A stretch of DNA of 64,000 nucleotides, from assembly GCF_001949145.1 (NCBI RefSeq), contig NW_019091366.1, positions 571,905 through 635,904 of the forward strand, read 5' to 3'. The notes below the pieces were generated by a model. It had not been told where the DNA came from and did not search any database. It saw only the letters and a list, made by a program, of their open reading frames with translations. Positions 51,426-64,000 of the stretch are shown in pieces (the first letter of the stretch is position 1; each line of letters begins with the position of its first letter). This DNA comes from Acanthaster planci (taxonomy: Eukaryota; Echinodermata; Asteroidea; Valvatida; Acanthasteridae). The position numbers and the translations under genes are program-made.

Positions 51426-54217
51426 TTGCACGATGTTCATGATAAACTCTAAAGGTAACAGTGCCCTCTTATGGAAGCCTGAAGTGACCTCCCACTTTTT
51501 CCACATTTTCGTCCATAAGGAAAGATTAAGTGCAGAGAAGTCAGTTGACCATATAGTCTCTTTTCAGCTTTGGTGTTTGATATCCAAAAAAAAGTTCCTT
51601 CTAAAATATGATATAAACTCAAAAGACATCTTTTCCAGACACATCATGAAGAAACATCTTTCTGAGATAAAAAACCCTTCTTCCTGCAATGAAACACCGC
51701 CATGAACAGACATCAGTTTGTCACTATCTTTCAACGATAATTCATCAGCAAAATGAGGAAGCGTGGATGGTCACTTTAGCTGCAATATCCTCTGGCTTTG
51801 AGCATTAAAAATTAGTTGGATGAGAGTGTTTATGCTAGTGCACATGTTCTGTGCATGAAGGTAAGTGTACTTGGCCTGATCCATGGACGTCTTTACAGGC
51901 GCACTAACTCCCTAGAAGCCTCAGCTCTTCCTGCCCTTTAAAAAGTGATCGTAAAATTATGTTCGCCGTACCATCGCATATTGGCTGTTATTTATTTTAA
52001 AGAGAAATATTATATTCTTGGTGTATGTAATGCCATACTAAAATCTGTGAAAGATTAGACATGAAATCAAAGTAAAATGAGCGACAGTGAAGTATGTGAA
52101 ATAAAAATGGAAAATTGCAATGAGACGAGATGTGCACTGTAAATGGGAAACACGGAGAGGGGGCTGATTTAAAACTCTGACAAAATGAATGGTTTCTGGT
52201 GAATGGAATGTGCGACTGAATGTGTCCCTGAGATCACAGAGAATGCTGGAAATCCAAGACTTACCGGCAAAACTTTTCTAATCCCTTTGGCTGCGGCTAC
52301 CGAGTATGAACAACTTCTAAAGAAGAAGAAGCCAATATGAGTGGCTTACACCTATGGCATGTCTGAAACCTTGTCTTCACATCTATTTTTTTTTTTTTTT
52401 TTGCCTTTTCTTCTAAATTTGAAGCCCCCAACTTTGAAGAGTGTGACTCACTAAGGGAACACATACATGTACGACGTGAAGCCAGACAGGAATTTTTCAA
52501 TCGGTCTGACAATCACACAGGTCTACATCTGGATTGCGGAGCCAGGGATTAGCTGACGTTGAAGACGAAAGTGTACCTTGAGACACAACTTTCGTTATCA
52601 ATGCCTTAAATAAGGCACCAGCCTTTGGTCATTTGTTGGTCTGGTTCCCGGAAGAAAAGATACTGTCCCAACATTCTTTCCCAGGTTACCAGACTACTTC
52701 CACCCTTCCAGCTTCTTGCAGACCTGCATAAAACAAAGTGAACTTTGCAAACTTAGCAAACTCCTTGCAAAAGAAGTCTAAGGCGAGGGGGGGGTGTAGG
52801 TGCAGAACTAGTTTCATCGGCACATCATGCATTTTGTTTCCAGTCGGGTTTTTCCACGATTTAACCCTAACCACCCCCCAGTCTTCAGATTCTAGTCGAT
52901 GGTTCTTAAGGATTTTGGCAGAGTTGAGGAAGGTAAGAGCAGGGCCACAAGATGTAGCAAGTACCACTCTCCCCCCCCCACACTGAAATGGAAGGATCCA
53001 AGAGGGGGGCTAGAAAAAAATACGAAAGGGGTTGGGGTTACGACCAAATAAAAGACTTGTTTTTTCCTGATTTTCACACAAGTCATTCCATGCTTACTGA
53101 TATGGGACACACTGTACATGTAACTAGATGTTCTAAAAGACTGATCGTGTCATAGTAAGAACTAGAAGTTAGAGTAATATACAATTACAAGTTGGCACGC
53201 ACTGGAAGTAGTTTGAGTGCACCAGGGGCAAATTAAGACAATTTTCCTTCAACTAGACTACGGTTACATAATAGGAAATGTAAATGAATAATAACAATTA
53301 TGTTCAATTACAGATTAAATAAGGTACCTCCATGTACATTTTTATATATATAATTGTATAAATAAAGAGTTAAAATGCAAATGACATGAATAAAACCATC
53401 CACAGATTGGTGCAAAGCGAACACTAAATCTCTAAAACTACATATTTTGGTGGCATCGGTCCCTTGGTATATTTCAATATCTGAAATTTCACAATACAAC
53501 AACAAAAAACTACTGTTGAAAAATATACAGCTAGAATACCGGAACTTAGAACATGGTACGGTAATACTGAACGTCTGAACTTAGAGAACAACCTCGATCA
53601 ACTACAACGTACATTTGGATAAAATCAAGTTGTAATCCACTCCAATGTCACAAAACACCCGTGAGAGCACTCACGCATTTGTAATGAAGGAAACGGGGAA
53701 AGGAACATTTGAAATATAAGTCAGTTCAACAGGATGAAAACCACATCTTGACAATACAGTGAGTTGTAATAAGTACGGAAGAATTGATCAGAAATGACTA
53801 GGATTGCGTTAAAATACAATGGAAGGGTTTACAAATTACAAGTAAATCTGAAAAAAAAAATTATTACTAAGGAGCACTTTTCCAGTGACTTGCATCACCC
53901 TCCCTTAAGTTAATACTTAGCCCAAGAACTCTTCTGGCTCCTTGAGAAATCCCCTTTCAATACAAGTTGCCCCATTGTAGTTAAATAAACCTGTCTAAAG
54001 TGTCCAAGGCTCGCTTATGCATGTGGTTGAGGAAAAAAACACTGCATTTCAGCCCAAGTGACATTCTCTTGTACTGAATTCAAGGCATTCCTCTTCAATC
54101 AGACTTGCACAAGACATTTCTTTCTTCCTCTCTTCTCAGGCAGCTATTTCCCTCAATGAATAGTTGTTTTTTTGACGAAACCCTTCGATGAAACAATAAG
54201 ACCAGCAGAATGGGCAG

Positions 54218-54500
54218 NNNNNNNNNNNNNNNNNNNNNNNNNNNNNNNNNNNNNNNNNNNNNNNNNNNNNNNNNNNNNNNNNNNNNNNNNNNNNNNNNNN
54301 NNNNNNNNNNNNNNNNNNNNNNNNNNNNNNNNNNNNNNNNNNNNNNNNNNNNNNNNNNNNNNNNNNNNNNNNNNNNNNNNNNNNNNNNNNNNNNNNNNNN
54401 NNNNNNNNNNNNNNNNNNNNNNNNNNNNNNNNNNNNNNNNNNNNNNNNNNNNNNNNNNNNNNNNNNNNNNNNNNNNNNNNNNNNNNNNNNNNNNNNNNNN
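54218..54500. other. Assembly gap (283 N)
   Basis: A run of 283 N bases. Apparent open frames of 98-131 codons across it are artefacts. A length that is not a round number suggests a gap sized from paired reads. Confidence 0.99.
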
Positions 54501-57480
54501 ATCTAAATAAATTAAACCCTGTAACTGGCAACAGTTCAAATCAAAATAAACCCGTTTTTCTACAACCCACTATTCAAACTCAGAGCTCACAAATCCATCT
54601 AAAGCTAAAACTTCACTATACGTTATCGGGTGTATACTTGTACTTTGGTCATTTTTTGAACTGAAAAAAATATCCTTGGACACTTTTTTTCAGTTCTTAA
54701 CAAAATCGATAAACTGTTCTACATTTCATTGAATACAATATCTGCTGTAAAATTTAAATTTCACCAATATAAAACAAGATTATACACTCACTTAAACACT
54801 CAACTCAATCGAAAGGCACTTGTGACAATTTTAGAGCTCTGGCAACTTTTTAAAGAAATTCTCATTTCATTTGTGAATCTGGTGACAATGGATCATCAAT
54901 GATCAACATGTCACATGAATAGGCGCTATTCTCACAGGCGAGGCTAAAAAGCTACCCACAATGCATCCTTCAAAATCTTTGGTGAAACTGACACGCGGTC
55001 ATGAGACCTTCTCCGTCTGCAGCCTAAGACAGTGAGTCTGAGTCAATATACAGCAGTCCAACTGAATTCAACCCTCAGAGAAGTATACACTTTCAACATT
55101 TCCCACCATTGCAAGATAACTTATATGCTGTTAGCCAAACCAACAAGTAAATAGGTAAATATCTACTCAGCAATCACGTTGAAACCAAGAAAGTCATGAG
55201 TCAAGTTACCAGTCCAGCTAAATGGGATCAAACTAGGACAAATTTACCAGTGCCTCTTGCAAGCTTCATTAGAGATAGCTTGTCACTTGACTGACCTGAT
55301 AATTTTTGATTACAACTCTTGGCGCGATAAACAGTATGCCCTCACTCCCTCGAATGCTTCAATCCAACTTCCAACTGCTTAAAAAAATCAACAAATCATT
55401 ATATACATTAAAAGATTCCTGTAAACGTTGTTTTCACGTTATGTATTTTTTTTAGCCAAACATTTTACGAATAGGTGTTAGTATACGGCAAGATTACATT
55501 TCCGTGCCTGAATATATAAACACTGGCAAGATACTATACTGAGTTGCTACATGAATACACTCATTAATTTCTCCATCTATTTGTACTAGTGCTTTTGTAA
55601 CATTCTTCCTTTGGTTTATTACATTAATTCTAATTTATTGACTGCACTTCATATCTGCAATTAAATTGGTTTGCTGATTTTTGTCGCATTACCTAGTCTT
55701 GAAATTGCCTGTAAAAATTCATCACATCCATTGATAATTAACATATTTACAAAACAGGAATTTTTGAGGATTTGGGGCCTCCGAAAACTCTGAAAAAAAT
55801 GAATTGCAGTAGACATGTTACTAATGTTTCCCACTCATTTTTTTTTCTTTTCCCTTTCTTTTTTTTCTTTCAATGCAAGGGTACGGTTTGAATTGGTAAT
55901 CTCAAGAGCACTGAACACAGATGTTCTATCGACCCAGCTGTTTCGTTCTACAGGATTTCTGACAAAGCCTTGAACCTTTTCTGAGGAGGGGTATCTCAGA
56001 GAGCCCTTAGAAATGATCCAATCCCAGAGAATTTCTGAAGTTTACACTTGTAAGCTTTCAGAGAGCACTGAGTGTGCAGTACGTCGTCAACAGATTCATT
56101 CGTAACAGAAAACTCCAAAAAATATCTTGAAAAATCTGAAAATCGATGTCCCAATAATGTACAAGTACGTAACACTCTTTTCAATCAGGACAAGTTGGCT
56201 AAGTACATACATGTACATGGACAACTTGAGGTAAAAAGTTGACCAAAACAAAAGTCAAACAAAAAATGTTCAAACAAAGATGACTCTGTACATGGCACCC
56301 TGTTTTTGTTCATTTCACATCAAATCATCAACTCCTGGGCACATGACCTTTTTTCCACAGAGCAAATAAGATGTGAAATAATTTCAAGAGGTAGAGTAAA
56401 AGTAACAAAGACAAAGTTCAAATTTTTTTTATCAACGTACCTTTAGAACTACTCGGGGTGGGAGGATCTACTTGACCAGATTTGAATTTGCATTCTAATT
56501 TCTTACCCTGCTCTACAACTTCAGAAGTGTCAATATGCAGAAATCGGCACTGTCGTGTCAATTTGCAGTTAAGTCTACTCTTAATACCTAAATGCAGTAC
56601 CAATAATTTGAGATAGAAAGCTAGAGGAATACATTAGACAATAATATATTCAAATAAGCTATCAATGAGACTTGAACAGCAAGTTCAAAATTTGGAAACA
56701 CAGTTCCAAGCGAGTTACATTTTGTTCCAATTCCATTTAAATTTAATTAAAAAATAATTTCAAAAACCCTGACGACTTCCAGGGGCTAACTACAACCCCA
56801 GCATTCAGCTCTCTCTTGACTCTCCCTTTTTTGGTGGCTATGGATGGGGCTAACTATCTATTACCCAGAGCAAGGAATTGAGGTAAATCATTTTGTCCCT
56901 TTTTTGTTAAAAAATGGCCTACTTGGAGCATTCAGCCCATGACTGGTTGGCATTTCGACCCCGAAGCCATATTTTTGAGGGGTTCAGCCTGAATATCTAT
57001 TGCATTTTAAAATGGAGGCAACTGAAATAATTTTGTTCCCTTGACTAGAATCTTGAGTTTGGTGGACAATTTCACCCGAATAAAGCTACAGCAAGTCATG
57101 CCCACACCGAGGTGGGTCTACCCTGTAGTGTAAACTAGGCCTGCCAAAGATGACAACTGACAATTTCCTGTATTGCGTGACTTTCCTCTCACAAAACTTG
57201 CAGCAAAGAAATCACTGAGGGAGTAACGCACACATTTCAAGTCTCTGATCAGAGTTACACTTGAAGAAATTGATTCCGACATTCAACACTGCAGTACTTT
57301 GCTTATGTAACATTTGTTGAATACACCAGTTGCTCATCAGTGCTTTTTCATATTTGGTGGGGGGGAGGGTTTGAGGGTGGCCCAGTCAAACTCATTTCCA
57401 TGTCCGAAGTTGGGCAGCAAACTAAGGAAGGTAAAAGTGTGCTTTGGATGTCATCTTGCCAGCTTGCTCTCATACCTGGG

Positions 57481-60400
57481 TTACTTGCTGAGGAAATCAA
57501 TGTTTGCCTTGACGCATTTGCCGGTGGGCACATCAAGAGCGCTGACCTTTATCTCTGTGTCCCCGAACTGCATGGTGAGCTGCAGCTCTCGCCGTTTGGC
57601 AGGGCTGGCGCCACTGGGCGGAGCGTCCGACACATCGATGTGAAGCGTGCCACACTTGTGGACCCCCCGGTCGGTGATGAAGTCCACCTTGTCTCGTTCT
57701 GTGCAGTAGATGTTGATGACGATGGCCTTCTGGCTGGGTTTGGCCGGCGTGTAGCTGCGCGTGACCATGTCGCCCACCGCCACTGACTGGTCGGCCTGGA
57801 CGTACGTATCGAAGATGTCCTTGCACCACTCCACTTTGTCCTTGACCACCTGCTTCTCCCTGGGGTGGCGGGCGGGGACAAACTTGTTCAGAACGCCCAC
57901 GCCGTAGGTAAGCCGGGAGCGCCGGACGCGCACCGCCGTGGGGTCCAGCCCAAACATGACTGCCCCCTTCAGAATGGTCAGCCCCACGTCCCGGGGGATG
58001 ATCACCCGCAGGCGGCTGGCAAACTTCTTCCTCATCTGGTTCTGCAGGAGAGGGGACTGTGCAAAGCCTCCCGCTAGAAATAGGTAGGACACCCCCTGGA
58101 CGGACAAGGGGCATTAAAATAAATTAGCACTTATCTGTATGAAATGGCCTTAACCTTTTCCGTTTTATAGGGAGTATAGCCCTGTGGTTAGGAGTCATGA
58201 CTCACGATAAGAAGGTCAGGGGTTCGAATCCAGCTACTAAGTGTATGCTACATGGTCATTAGCTGGGGAGCAACTTGTGTTAGAATACCATCCTGTCCGG
58301 GGGGGGATAGATCATTCTTAATTGCTTCATCAACAAAAACCAGGGATAAACGCTGCCCTGATGGGCCAAACTGGATCACGACAGACCTTATTACTTCACT
58401 TTTAAACAATCTGCGTCTTTTTTTCAAAATATACAAAACAAGAAGAACCACGGCCAAATTCTAACCTTTAGCTGTGGTTCGTTCAGTAGTCCTTCAACGA
58501 GGGAAATGATACTTGCAACTGCTGGCCTGAAGAGTTGCTGCATGCCCTCTGGAGTGAAACGCAGCATACCTGGAACTCAACATACGAAAAATCAGAAACT
58601 CAGGTGCCACATGAGTTTTTTTTTTATACCCTTATGATGCCGGACTAATCAAAAATATTACTTTGAACATCCAATTCATTGTCAAATTCAGTAACCAGCA
58701 CTTCATCACTTGAGCAATCATGTCGCACACAGGCAGTTTCTACAATTTGTTAGCAGTTAATTTGGAGACCTCAAAAATGAGGCTAGATAGCTCCAACGGT
58801 AAAGCACCTGTTAGCATTCAGGAGTCTGTAGGTTCGAATACAACTTTAAGTTTTTCTTTTTACATACAACTATCATATGAAAAAGCTTGGTTAAAGGTCA
58901 GGAGAAGCCATGTTCTTATGCTGAAATAAAACTTTTATTTAATGCTACTTGTAAGAGACTATATGAGCAACAGCAATCACACTTCCAGAAAGTCGTCTGT
59001 CCTCTGTAAAGAAAAAACTGTATCATGATCACATGTGATCTTGCCCAGTTGCCCAGAACTAATTTTAAGTATTTCCGTGCGGTTCCTAAAACTGGGGTGT
59101 GGAGGGAATTCCATGCTGAGTTGTTCCAATACCTTGGGCCGACCATGTCACATTTTGGCTTCGGTAGTTCCAGATGGCATCCTCCACGGTGCTCGTCTCT
59201 CTAGTGTACTTCTTATAGTAGTCGATGAAGGAGAAGGGCAGGGAGACGTTCAGAGGGTTGTTCTTGTAGGGGTTGACGTTGCGCTTGCGTGACTCAAAGG
59301 CAATCATGAGGTCCACCCAGCCTGCGGGCCTCTTGATCTGGAGGGAAACCAGGAACACAGACGTGATTGTAAAACGATAAAAAGAGTGTTCCACAGCAAA
59401 CAAGGGTCATGACGGTACTATCTCATAAGCTGGTACATCTCTGTTCTCACTTTTCTAAACACTGTGGTTCCCAATTGACAAGTGATCTTAGTTGGGAACA
59501 TTGTATAGCGTTCCAACTTTTGAGACACTCCCTAATGCCGCCACGAAGCCATCTTGGTTTAACTACATTGCTCCACCTTCAATAAAGATCATTCACCTGA
59601 TGCCTATTTACTTTTTTCCCAAAGAAAAATTCTTATTACTCAAATCACAGTTGATGGAAATGCCCCCTAAATAAAAATTAAAAACCGAGTAAGTTATCCG
59701 AGTTGTTGGAGCAGAATTCTCTAGGTTCAGGGTCTGAATCCCACTGGATCACCTTAAACTCCTCGATGAAGTCCTCGCCGAAAATTTCTACCAGGAGCTT
59801 CTCAAACTCGGCGTCCACGCAGACCGAGCCGTACATGCCGCCCGATGCCTTGTGCAGCTCCTTCAGCGAGCCCCCTTCGTCCTCCTCCACCTCGTGGACG
59901 GTGATGTCCACAGTGCCCCCACCACAGTCCACCACCATGTAGCGGGTTCCTGGAGTTTTAAGGGGGGAGATGGGGGTAGGAATCATTTTAAGGGACCATA
60001 TGGGGCCCTGATCTCACCCGGGGTCTGACACCCCTCCCCCCCGCCAAGTTGCAGCATCAGATCCCTGAGGTCCTCAAACAAGTGAATTTCGAGAAAAGAG
60101 GAAACTCTCATCCAATACAGACGATTCACAGTAGTGCACTTCCAAGAGTTTGCAATGTGTTGACCAATCACAATGCGCGGAATTTGTCGACCAAATATGC
60201 ATTTGGAAATGGTCGATCGATTTTGCACACTGTGATTGTTCAACTTGTTGCTTAATCTTGGAGGCACACTATAGTGAATCGCCCATATTCAGCTGTCCCT
60301 TTAACCATATGCTGCTGGGTTTAATTTGAAGTTACATGTACATGACATATTCCCGGGGGATTTCAAAGATTTTCCATTTCAAAATTCTTCAAAAATTCAG

Positions 60401-63340
60401 TAACTTTATTTACTGGATGTTTACGTCCACACAAATGACTGTCTGGTGGCTACTCTAATCCGACAAACAACATCTATAGACACCCGAGTATTTCAGCCAG
60501 GCCTTTTCAAAAGCGGACCAGATTAGCATGCAGCGGTATTGTATTGCTCTTCCCAGGAGCACTGGAGTGCTTTTGTCCCAAGTGGTAATCCGCTCGCACT
60601 GAATGCCACAAACAGTAATACAATCTCTCAAAATAAGGACAGACTTCCTCCACTACTGACGACTGAAAAATGTTGGCAATTCCCAGCAGCCCTGTCTTTT
60701 GTTCCGAGTACGGTCTTTGTTACAAGGTCAAACTCCTTTGTCCGATTTCGGGCACCCTGGCTTTGCATATAAAGCCAAAGTCTCTGGTTCCGGGCAACCT
60801 GGCAAGAAGTGGTTAACATCTTCCAGGCAAGAGCCCCCCAAAACGCTGCATCAGATCCCTTGACTACTGGGTCCACAAAATACACAAAAACTTGATAAGA
60901 ATTTATCAGCCATCTTGATTCAAATTTTGACCAGAAATATGACTGAAACATGATCGGAACTGATGGTTCAGGTCAACACTAAATAAGAATAAAATAACCG
61001 ACACAGTCCCCACTTTGGGGGATTTCTTTGGAGGAGAACACAATGTACTTTCTGGGGGCCAACGACCTGGGATTGGGAGGGTCCTGGTCATCAGAAAATC
61101 TGGAAACTTGACTTTTAGGAGTCACGGCACAGCTGCACACAGACAGAGATGGATGACCGGATTTACAGGAGCAAAAAAAAAAGAAGGATTTTGTGCGAAT
61201 CCCCGGAGGGAGCACATTGATCCTAGGGTACCTTGGGGCAGGCCTTACCAGTAGTTGGGCTGGATGCTGTGAAGTGACATGGGTGGAGAACCAGGTTGAG
61301 TGGTTATTGATGCATTAAAGCCTCTAGAGTTGTAACCATTGGTTTTTTAAAGCAACTCTGATCCAAAGCTCTCAAATTTCTTTCTGTTTTGGCGGTTCTT
61401 TTTTGACAATTCAGGCAGGCACCAGACTCAAGAAATAAATACTAGCACAAATTTAAAAAAAAAAATAGTTTGTCTTCTCTATGTATACTGTTTCCACAAG
61501 ATGTCACTTTTCCCTTGCCTGGAAAAGTTAAGTTCCGACAAAAAAAAAGACCCCACCCCCACAAGAAAAACCTTCCTCCTACAACAAACACACATTTGTT
61601 CCCGGACTCATAAACAAAATTCAACTTTCCCTCTTTTGAAAGGGCATCATCCCTGGTCCCAATAGAATTGAACATGACTGATATATGGGGAACCACACCA
61701 ATGACCACAGCATGAATGGCTATCTTTGTTCCCCCGGCCTCGCCGAGGGGGGCAGAAAAACAGGCCTACCGGCAACGAGGGACTCACTGCAGGCCAAGAA
61801 ATGCCAAAATCTGCCCCGGTTTAGCAAACACCACTGAGCACACCCATGTACTAAGCAGCACGTGTCTAACCACTGGCCTGGATTCCCACAAACAAAGCCC
61901 TGTTCAATTCCCGCTGGACAAATCACATTGTACAGCTATTGGTAGGATACCAGTCGAGGCAATATCGGCAATATCACACCCAAGCATTTACACACTATCT
62001 TCAAACTGACTGTATTTAAACACGCATCCTCCCCTGTCCAGTTTGAAATTTTTGTAAAAGTCTGAAATGTGCACCAACAGAATAGCTTCGCGGTTTAATT
62101 ATCCTCTTTTACTGGCCATTTGTTTTTGCACTGAATCGACCAAATAATGTGCGATTCCTCAAACTTTCAAAACTACGTAGATGAGTGAGCCGGCTAATTG
62201 TTCAGCAGACGTCTCATTTTACTGAACCCAAAGTTAACTTTGTACAAAAAGACGCAGCACTGAAACCACTGTTTAAAAAACAAGCCCTTTCCACTGAAAC
62301 CCTTAATCTTGGTGTGAGAAAATTTTGTGACTTTTAGTTCTTTTTTTCCCCAGTCCTTTAGTATTCCATTCAGGGAGTTGAATGGTTTTTTTCTTGAACT
62401 TCAGTGGTTTCTGAAACAGTATAGTATCCCGACTCTTTTCCAACCTACCGTGTCTGATGTTTTCCGCCACCTGGCTGTTGGACTTCTCCGGATTGTCCCT
62501 CATCCACTTCCGACGCTGTGAGAGATGCTCCGGCACCAGCTCCCTCATCCTCAACTTCCGGATGCAGATGGAGGCTGCCTCAGGCTCCAGGGCAATCAGC
62601 AGCTGCTCTGGGAAGGAGGGTGAGGCCAGGCCCGCCTGAAATTTTTTACAAATACCCCAAAAAGTTGAAAAAACTTTGCGGCAGGCAACAGTCAATCGAC
62701 GAGTAAGAGTCTAGGTGAACCTCAAAACTCAGATTTCGAACTTTGGAAAAACGAACTGTTACCATTGGAAACAAGAAACACCATGTGGGAACGGCGGGTT
62801 CCCATATCAACATCTGTTTATGAATGTGTTTGCTGATTTGGCCTCAGCCTATTCCAACCGGCTATAAGCCGTGTCTGAATGTTACGGCAGTGGCTTGAGA
62901 TAATATCAGGCTGCATTCACTTCCCATGGTTGTGAGTACTAGCCTCAACCTCAGCCACTCATTTCAGACAAGGCTGCATGCCTACCAAGAATTTAGCCAG
63001 TTCCCAATCAACAGAGAACTTCAAAAGGACCAGGAGCGGTCCAAGTTTTGAGACAAAGAGAACGAAACCATCTCAAAAATTATTGACAGAGGAAAAAAAA
63101 AAAGCTTGGATTTACCCTGTAGGCTGCCTCCCTCATGAACTGCTTGGCCGGCTGCTTCCAAATGGCAGGGACGGTCAGCACCCAGCGGATTTCGCCCGGG
63201 TCAAACCGGCCGTCGTTGGACTGGTCGCACAGCTCCTCCACGGCATGCTCTCGGAAGAAGCGCAGTGCGTGCTCAAACACTTTGATGGCGGGGAGTCTCT
63301 GTCCGTTAGCAGCCGTCAGCTCGGTCTCCAGGTTGAGATT
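57481..63340 (-). CDS. HSPA12: HSPA12-type HSP70 homologue, 3' six exons (5' end outside window)
   Basis: Atypical HSP70-family ATPase (human HSPA12A/B). Exons in transcript order: 63340-63116, 62635-62449, 59949-59753, 59337-59133, 58569-58466, 58095-57481; all junctions keep frame and give 510 residues plus stop. Motifs: [31 protein letters not shown] (canonical HSP70 has NEPTAAA), [18 protein letters not shown] (second phosphate motif), [50 protein letters not shown] (adenosine motif), [59 protein letters not shown], ending IDFLSK. The N-terminal part with the first phosphate motif is missing from the window. The linker before VVDCGGG is shorter than in the human proteins. I cannot assign A or B; invertebrates often have many copies. 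Confidence 0.9.
58170..58242 (+). repeat. tRNA-derived SINE fragment in HSPA12 intron
   Basis: TATAGCCCTGTGGTTAGGAG (about 58175-58194) is a good A box and GGTTCGAATCC (58221-58231) a perfect B box, 32 bp apart. The acceptor stem does not close and the T stem has mismatches, so a tRNA-derived SINE head is favoured over a working tRNA gene. It lies between the last two HSPA12 exons, antisense to the gene. Confidence 0.6.
58781..58850 (+). repeat. tRNA-derived SINE fragment in HSPA12 intron
   Basis: TAGCTCCAACGGTAAAGC (58788-58805) resembles an A box and GGTTCGAATAC (58831-58841) a B box; a T-rich run follows, like a polymerase III stop. CCTG/CAGG can pair around a loop containing AGC. The acceptor ends pair poorly. 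It lies in the intron between exons 59337-59133 and 58569-58466, antisense to the gene. Confidence 0.55.
60118..60285. mobile_element. Foldback mini-element, family 1, copy 2
   Basis: A 168-bp near-palindrome flanked by TA on both sides (60116-60117 and 60286-60287). The right arm, reverse-complemented, begins TGGGCGATTCACTATAGTGT and continues GCCTCCAAGA; the left arm is ACGATTCACAGTAGTGCACT and so on. Arms and centre (ATTTGGAAA) align with the element at 20300-20468, with many substitutions, so both are old copies of one family. It lies in the 2.5-kb HSPA12 intron between exons 62635-62449 and 59949-59753. Confidence 0.8.
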
Positions 63341-64000
63341 CTAAAGGAAAAAAAGGAGACACGAAAACTGGCATCGTCAGCCCAACTAAGTTTCTCGGTG
63401 TACTCCGTGGATACTTACAACTTGCCACATTTAATGAACATTTGTGAGCTTATGAAATTCCCTTATATAACACAAAGCGAGTAACAACACCCAAAATATT
63501 GCAATGTAGCAATTAATTTGTCTTTTTTGTAGCTAAAATTATTTTTAAAAAGCTTGACTAGTTTCAATCCAGAACCTCATACTGATGTGATTGGTATGCT
63601 ACACACAGCTTCTATCAACAATTTACTAAAAGGTCTGGGTTCTGTTTCCTCAATGTATGACCTCACGAAGCCACCCTGCTTAGCAAAAAAAGTTACCTGG
63701 TGTAAAGTACAGACATTTTATTCAATGTCACATGCAGAAACTCATAATTGATTATGAAGAGTGAACACTGCGATATATGGAAAGCTGTCAAAAAGACAAT
63801 GTGTACTCTAAAAGCAGGCCCCTACTTTTTCCAAAACACTGGCACTGTTCCAAGGCAAGCAGCAAAGCAACTCTCATGAAATTCTTGCTACTACCAGTAC
63901 AGATGGACGTTCACCACACATGCATATATATTGCGGGGCCATAAATCCCATGGCGACCAAGGAGATGAGGAATGCAATCAGGGGTAACAGTCAAACCACA

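Larger units (their letters stand above)
49672..57480. other. Convergent spacer between TMEM230 and HSPA12
   Basis: The two flanking genes converge here, so both 3' UTRs lie inside. No coding exon was recognised on either strand. It is AT-rich with long A/T runs, which fits long untranslated tails, and it contains an assembly gap. Confidence 0.5.

Noticed and set aside
54136-54539. Open frames of 98-131 codons
   Set aside because: They run through the 283-N gap and have no real sequence.
57533-58114. Long alternative frames of 110-193 codons on the minus strand
   Set aside because: They are shadows of the GC-rich last exon of HSPA12; the 57481-58095 frame carries all the conserved HSP70 motifs.
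58170-58242. Functional tRNA gene
   Set aside because: The A and B boxes are good, but the acceptor stem does not pair and the T stem has mismatches, so a SINE fragment is more likely.

Overview
This is nuclear DNA of a metazoan. Every recognisable gene is split by GT..AG introns of roughly 0.1-4 kb, tRNA-derived SINE-like pieces and foldback mini-elements sit in introns and spacers, and the proteins are animal families: MMP21, EDRF1, PRADC1, TMEM230 and HSPA12. Gene content and compact introns suggest a marine invertebrate deuterostome, most likely an echinoderm or close relative. That is an inference from style, not a proof.

Layout. 1-14.1 kb is mostly non-coding; it holds two exons of a broken NKAP-like gene on the minus strand (88-249 and 1943-2087), a 38-bp tandem duplication and spacer. 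14,132-19,979 (+) is a six-exon MMP21 homologue, 786 aa. 20-30.5 kb is spacer with a palindromic mini-element and a five-copy 32-bp tandem array. 30,588-42,971 (-) is a 21-exon EDRF1 homologue that reads in frame from start to stop (1,449 aa). Only 454 bp separates its start codon from that of the divergent gene PRADC1 (43,426-45,218, +, five exons, 204 aa). 48,780-49,671 (+) is a TMEM230 homologue in two coding exons (116 aa). 49.7-57.5 kb has no recognised coding exon and contains a 283-N assembly gap. 57,481-63,340 (-) holds the last six exons in view of an HSPA12-type HSP70; its N-terminal exons lie beyond the right edge.

How the genes relate. MMP21 (+) and EDRF1 (-) are convergent neighbours. 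From memory the human genes are also tail-to-tail neighbours at 10q26, so the pair may be an ancient conserved linkage. EDRF1 and PRADC1 are head-to-head over a short gap with a YY1-type motif on the PRADC1 start codon, which suggests a bidirectional housekeeping promoter. PRADC1 and TMEM230 both belong to the secretory/vesicle system but share no obvious pathway with their neighbours. The least ordinary items are the MMP21 homologue (long Ser/Thr-rich insert, two furin-type sites, apparent loss of structural-zinc ligands), the decayed NKAP copy, and two families of inverted-repeat mini-elements each present twice. No new multi-gene system was found.
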